Assembly: GCF_003688595.1 (NCBI RefSeq)
Contig: NZ_RCWT01000012.1
Coordinates: forward strand, 1-64,000
Direction of reading: 5' to 3'
DNA: 64,000 nt
From: Sphingomonas sp. PP-F2F-G114-C0414
Lineage (GTDB): Bacteria > Pseudomonadota > Alphaproteobacteria > Sphingomonadales > Sphingomonadaceae
Part shown: piece by piece, positions 60,993 through 64,000 of the stretch
How the letters are laid out: each line of letters begins with the position of its first letter
How positions within the stretch are numbered: position 1 is the first letter of the stretch
Notes under the pieces: model-generated
What the model was told of the DNA's origin: nothing
Seen by the model: the letters and a program-made list of their open reading frames with translations, nothing else
The model's database searches: none
Program-made: the position numbers and the translations under genes

Positions 60993-62942
60993 ATGAAGAC
61001 CGCCCTGCGCCTCGCGCTCTACGCCGCTATCGCCGGTGCGGCCTCCCCGGCCTTGGCCGCGCCGCGTCTCGATGGCGTGCTGGGCGATCATGCGGTGATC
61101 CAGCGCGGCCAGCCGATCGTGCTGAGCGGCGATGCGGCAGCAGGCGAGACGATCCTGATCGCGCTCGCCGGTCGCACCGTGACGACCAAGGCCGGGCGCG
61201 ACGGCCGGTTCGAGGCGCGCCTCCCCGCGCTGCCCGCCGGTGGTCCGTATGATTTGACGATTGCTGCCGACAGTGGTGCCGCGGTGGTCCGCGATATCCT
61301 GATCGGCGACGTCTTCCTGTGCTCGGGCCAGAGCAACATGGAGCTGGCGGTCGAGAACGCGCAGACGCTGTTCCCCGACGCGCATCCGGCGGTCGACGAC
61401 CAGCTGCGGCTGTTGACCGTCGCCAAGGTCTCGGCGGCAAGCCCCGTCGCGCGCTTCGCCGAGCAACCGCGCTGGGCTGCGGCCGGGCCCGCGACCGTAC
61501 CGACCTTTTCCGCCGCCTGTTTCTACATGGTGCAGGCGCTGCGGCGCACCGCCAAGGTGCCGATCGGCGCAATCCATTCGAGCTGGGGCGGATCGCGGAT
61601 CAGCGCGTGGCTCAGCGACCCCGCGTTGCGCAAGGCAGGGCTCAGCGCCGAAGCCGATCTGCTCGCTTTATATGCGCGCGATCCCGCTGCCGCCGACCAC
61701 AAGGCATCGACGATCTGGGAAAGCTGGTGGCGCACCGGGTCGGGCGACGCAGTGGGCCGCGAACCGTGGCAGCCGGCAGCCGTACTCGACTGGAAGCCGG
61801 TGCCGGCGATGACCAATTTCGAAACCTGGGGCGTGCCCGAACTCGCCGACTATAACGGGATGATCTGGTATGAGCGGACGGTCGAGGTCACCGCGGCACA
61901 GGCGCGCGGACCCGCGATCCTGTCGCTCGGCACGATCGACGATGCCGACCGGACCTGGGTCAACGGCCAGGGCGTCGGTGGCAGCAGCCTCGCCAGCAAG
62001 GCGCGCGTCTACACGCTGCCGGTCGGCACGCTGAAGCCCGGCAGCAACGTCATCACCGTCAACGACGACGACGTCTATGCGTTCGGCGGCATGACCGGCC
62101 CCGCCGACACGATGCGCGTGACCTTCGCCGACGGCAGCAGCGCCGCGCTCGGCAGCGGCTGGCGCTATGCGGTCGCCAAGCGGCTCGACGGCGCCGCACC
62201 GCGCGTGCCGTGGGACGACATCAATGGCGACGGCACGCTGTACAACGCGATGATCGCGCCGCTGGCGTCGACCAAGCTTGCCGGCATCGCCTGGTATCAG
62301 GGTGAGTCGGATACCGGCATCCCCGGCTACGACCGCCGCCTTACCGCGCTGATCGCGGACTGGCGCACGCGGTTCGGTACGCCCGAGACGGGGTTCGGGA
62401 TCGTCCAGCTCGCGAACTACGGCAAGCCGACCAGCGCGCCGAGCGACAGCGGGTGGGGCTATGTCCGCGACGCGCAGCGCCGCGTCGCCGCCGCCGATAG
62501 CCATGCCGGGATCGCGGTCGCACTCGACATCGGCGATGCGCTCGATATCCATCCCGGCGAGAAGCACGAGGTCGGGCAACGGCTCGCGAAGGTCATGCGG
62601 TCGGCGGTTTATGGCGCGCCGGGCGGGCCGTCCGGTCCCGCCATCGCCGCCGCGGATGCGAGTGCCGATGGCGGCATAGCGCTGCGCTTCGGCGACGTGA
62701 CCGGTGCGCTCCACGCTCGCGGTGCGAACCAGGCGATCGGGTTCGAACTGTGCGACACCGCGCCGGGCACCTGCCGCTATGCCGCGGGCAGCGTCGCCGG
62801 CACCACGGTAACGCTGCCGGGCGACGGCAAGCCCGTCACCCGCGTCCGCTATGCCTGGGCGGATGCGCCATCGGTGAACCTGTCCGACGACGCGATGCTC
62901 CCGGTCGGCACGTTCGAGATACCCGTCGCGCCGCGGCGATGA
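60993..62942 (+). CDS. Sialate O-acetylesterase-like SGNH esterase
   Basis: A 649-residue exported esterase. A signal peptide (MKTALRLALYAAIAGAASPA) precedes a small Ig-like region and an SGNH/DUF303 catalytic domain with the Ser in CSGQSNMELAVEN, later IAWYQGESDTG, and a C-terminal His/Asp region (DIGDALDIHPGEKHEVGQRL). A beta-galactosidase-like jelly-roll segment is inserted (YNGMIWYERTVEV and TWVNGQGVGG, residues 290-370). It should remove O-acetyl groups from acidic or plant sugars. It follows the halogenase by 49 bases with an AAGGA ribosome binding site. Its end abuts the convergent GH43 gene. Confidence 0.88.
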   Translation: MKTALRLALYAAIAGAASPALAAPRLDGVLGDHAVIQRGQPIVLSGDAAAGETILIALAGRTVTTKAGRDGRFEARLPALPAGGPYDLTIAADSGAAVVRDILIGDVFLCSGQSNMELAVENAQTLFPDAHPAVDDQLRLLTVAKVSAASPVARFAEQPRWAAAGPATVPTFSAACFYMVQALRRTAKVPIGAIHSSWGGSRISAWLSDPALRKAGLSAEADLLALYARDPAAADHKASTIWESWWRTGSGDAVGREPWQPAAVLDWKPVPAMTNFETWGVPELADYNGMIWYERTVEVTAAQARGPAILSLGTIDDADRTWVNGQGVGGSSLASKARVYTLPVGTLKPGSNVITVNDDDVYAFGGMTGPADTMRVTFADGSSAALGSGWRYAVAKRLDGAAPRVPWDDINGDGTLYNAMIAPLASTKLAGIAWYQGESDTGIPGYDRRLTALIADWRTRFGTPETGFGIVQLANYGKPTSAPSDSGWGYVRDAQRRVAAADSHAGIAVALDIGDALDIHPGEKHEVGQRLAKVMRSAVYGAPGGPSGPAIAAADASADGGIALRFGDVTGALHARGANQAIGFELCDTAPGTCRYAAGSVAGTTVTLPGDGKPVTRVRYAWADAPSVNLSDDAMLPVGTFEIPVAPRR

Positions 62943-64000
62943 TTACCGCGGGGGCGCGTTCCGGAACTTAAACGTCGATCGGGGTTCGAGCGCGCTCAGC
63001 GTGAACGAGTCGACGTCGAGCCAGCCCCTGCTGGGGCTCGACGCGTAGCAGAACAGCGCGAACTGCTCGCCCTGGAACGTCCCCGTCCGCCACGCGAAGG
63101 CGAGCGGGAAGTCGCCGCCGACCCCGGTCCAGCGGCGGCCGTCGAGACTATACGCGACGCGGGCACGATCGATCGTGAAATCCATATCGGTGCGCAACCA
63201 CAGCGCGCGGCCGGCACCGATCACGCTGCGACCGCGCGTTTCGGTACGGGCACCGTCGACCGTGTCTTCGGTCACCTCCATCGCCACCGCGGCCGTGCCG
63301 CCCGCGTCGCGCTCGATCGTCAGGTTGCCGCTATATTGCCCCAGCGTCCCGAACCCGCATCGATCGCCCGGCGCGAGATGACCGATATCCAGCTTCACCT
63401 CGGCGCGGCTCGCAGGCCCCTGCCCTTTCTGCGTCAACGTGTTGCGCGCCGACCAGAAGCGTGGCGCGACCGTCGGTTTCAGCCGCAACCAGCCCGGCCG
63501 CGCGGTCAGCGACCACCGGCTCGGGTCCGGATTATGGTTCCACTGCCATTGCAGGCCGAGACGCGGACCCGCGAAATCATCGGAGGTGGCGGGCTCGGCA
63601 AATGGGAAGCCGGCGATCGGCTTTTGCGCGATCCGGGGTACGCGACCGGGCGCGTCCGCGGTGCCCCACACCGGCCAGTCGTCGCGCCAGAATACCGGGC
63701 TGAGATTGGTCATCCGGCCGACAGCGCCGCTATCCTCCATGACGAACCCGAACCACCGGCCATCGGGCAAATCGACCAGCGCGCCCTGATGACCGCCGGT
63801 CGTGTCGTCGATCTGATCGCGCGTCTCCCACGGCCCGAACAGGCTGCGCGAACGCGACACCGTCAGCCCGAGGCGCGGCGGCAACGCGTTGAACAGGTAA
63901 TAATACGCACCGCGGCGGATGATCTTCGAGCCCTCCGCGCCCTTGATGTAATGGATTTTCCGCGCGTCGGTGACGTGCGTCAGATCCTTGTCGAGCGTGA
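62943..64000 (-). CDS. GH43 glycosidase with C-terminal sandwich domain, 5' part beyond the window
   Basis: At least 352 residues are visible; the reading frame stays open to the window edge, so the start and the catalytic N-terminus are outside. The visible part begins inside the propeller (IHYIKGAEGSKIIRRGAYYY, LFNALPPRLGLTV, and ALVDLPDGRWFGFVMED) and ends in a concanavalin-like C-terminal domain (LGLQWQWNHNPDPSRWSL, then GFGTLGQYSGNLTIERDAGG), the layout of GH43 xylosidase/arabinosidase enzymes. The acid Glu is probably in KGAEGSK. It is convergent with the esterase gene, one base apart. No clear signal peptide can be judged. Confidence 0.85.
   Translation of the reverse strand, partial: TLDKDLTHVTDARKIHYIKGAEGSKIIRRGAYYYLFNALPPRLGLTVSRSRSLFGPWETRDQIDDTTGGHQGALVDLPDGRWFGFVMEDSGAVGRMTNLSPVFWRDDWPVWGTADAPGRVPRIAQKPIAGFPFAEPATSDDFAGPRLGLQWQWNHNPDPSRWSLTARPGWLRLKPTVAPRFWSARNTLTQKGQGPASRAEVKLDIGHLAPGDRCGFGTLGQYSGNLTIERDAGGTAAVAMEVTEDTVDGARTETRGRSVIGAGRALWLRTDMDFTIDRARVAYSLDGRRWTGVGGDFPLAFAWRTGTFQGEQFALFCYASSPSRGWLDVDSFTLSALEPRSTFKFRNAPPR

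Noticed and set aside
1..64000. CRISPR array, integrase, insertion sequence or rRNA/tRNA gene
   Set aside because: I looked for regularly spaced repeats, transposase motifs and tRNA/rRNA signatures while reading and found none that I could support.

Overview
The window looks like chromosomal DNA from a GC-rich alphaproteobacterium of the Sphingomonas type. Supporting features are four large TonB-dependent receptors (TBDRs) with Sphingomonad-style 'DIVVTG' plug starts, each beside glycoside hydrolases and its own regulator, a SapC / cupin / tryptophan-halogenase set, and a mannonate dehydratase that matches the Novosphingobium ManD enzyme at the catalytic positions. No rRNA, tRNA or CRISPR array was found. 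Function calls come from reading the translated sequence by eye; no database search was run.

Layout. 1-3.8 kb is a degraded accessory region, visibly lower in GC than the rest up to about 3.05 kb, with an FkbM methyltransferase, an unknown secreted protein, gene remnants and short direct repeats. 3.9-12.2 kb is a xylan/arabinan-type locus: GH43, MFS transporter, LacI regulator, second GH43 and a TBDR, with a perfect 14-bp palindromic operator in front of the TBDR and a related site before the MFS/GH43 pair. 12.4-15.1 kb is a three-gene operon (Nudix-winged-helix protein, SPFH protein, NAD-kinase-like protein). 16.4-19.1 kb is a tightly overlapping operon of an unknown protein, a haem-oxygenase-like diiron oxidase and a ketosynthase III. 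15.3-24.1 kb also holds unknown secreted or membrane proteins and CreD. 24.5-29.7 kb is a glycosyltransferase cluster with a sucrose-phosphate-synthase-like/HAD fusion. 30.1-32.2 kb is a Tat-exported phospholipase C.

32.5-45.6 kb is a hexuronate/arabinofuranoside locus: ExuT-like transporter, ManD, UxuA, FadR-type GntR regulator, TBDR, GH127 and an S9 peptidase. 45.9-54.4 kb is an alpha-mannoside locus: ROK regulator, TBDR, DUF218 protein, GH92 and a GPH transporter. 54.4-64 kb holds a cupin, SapC, TBDR, flavin halogenase, sialate O-acetylesterase-like enzyme and the 3' part of a third GH43 that runs off the window.

Taken together, most of the window is a series of outer-membrane uptake systems for plant or microbial glycans. 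In each, a TBDR imports oligosaccharide, secreted or periplasmic hydrolases trim it, an MFS carrier takes up the product, and a local LacI, GntR or ROK regulator probably senses it. The parts least explained by known pathways are the Nudix/SPFH/NAD-kinase operon and the ketosynthase/diiron-oxidase operon.
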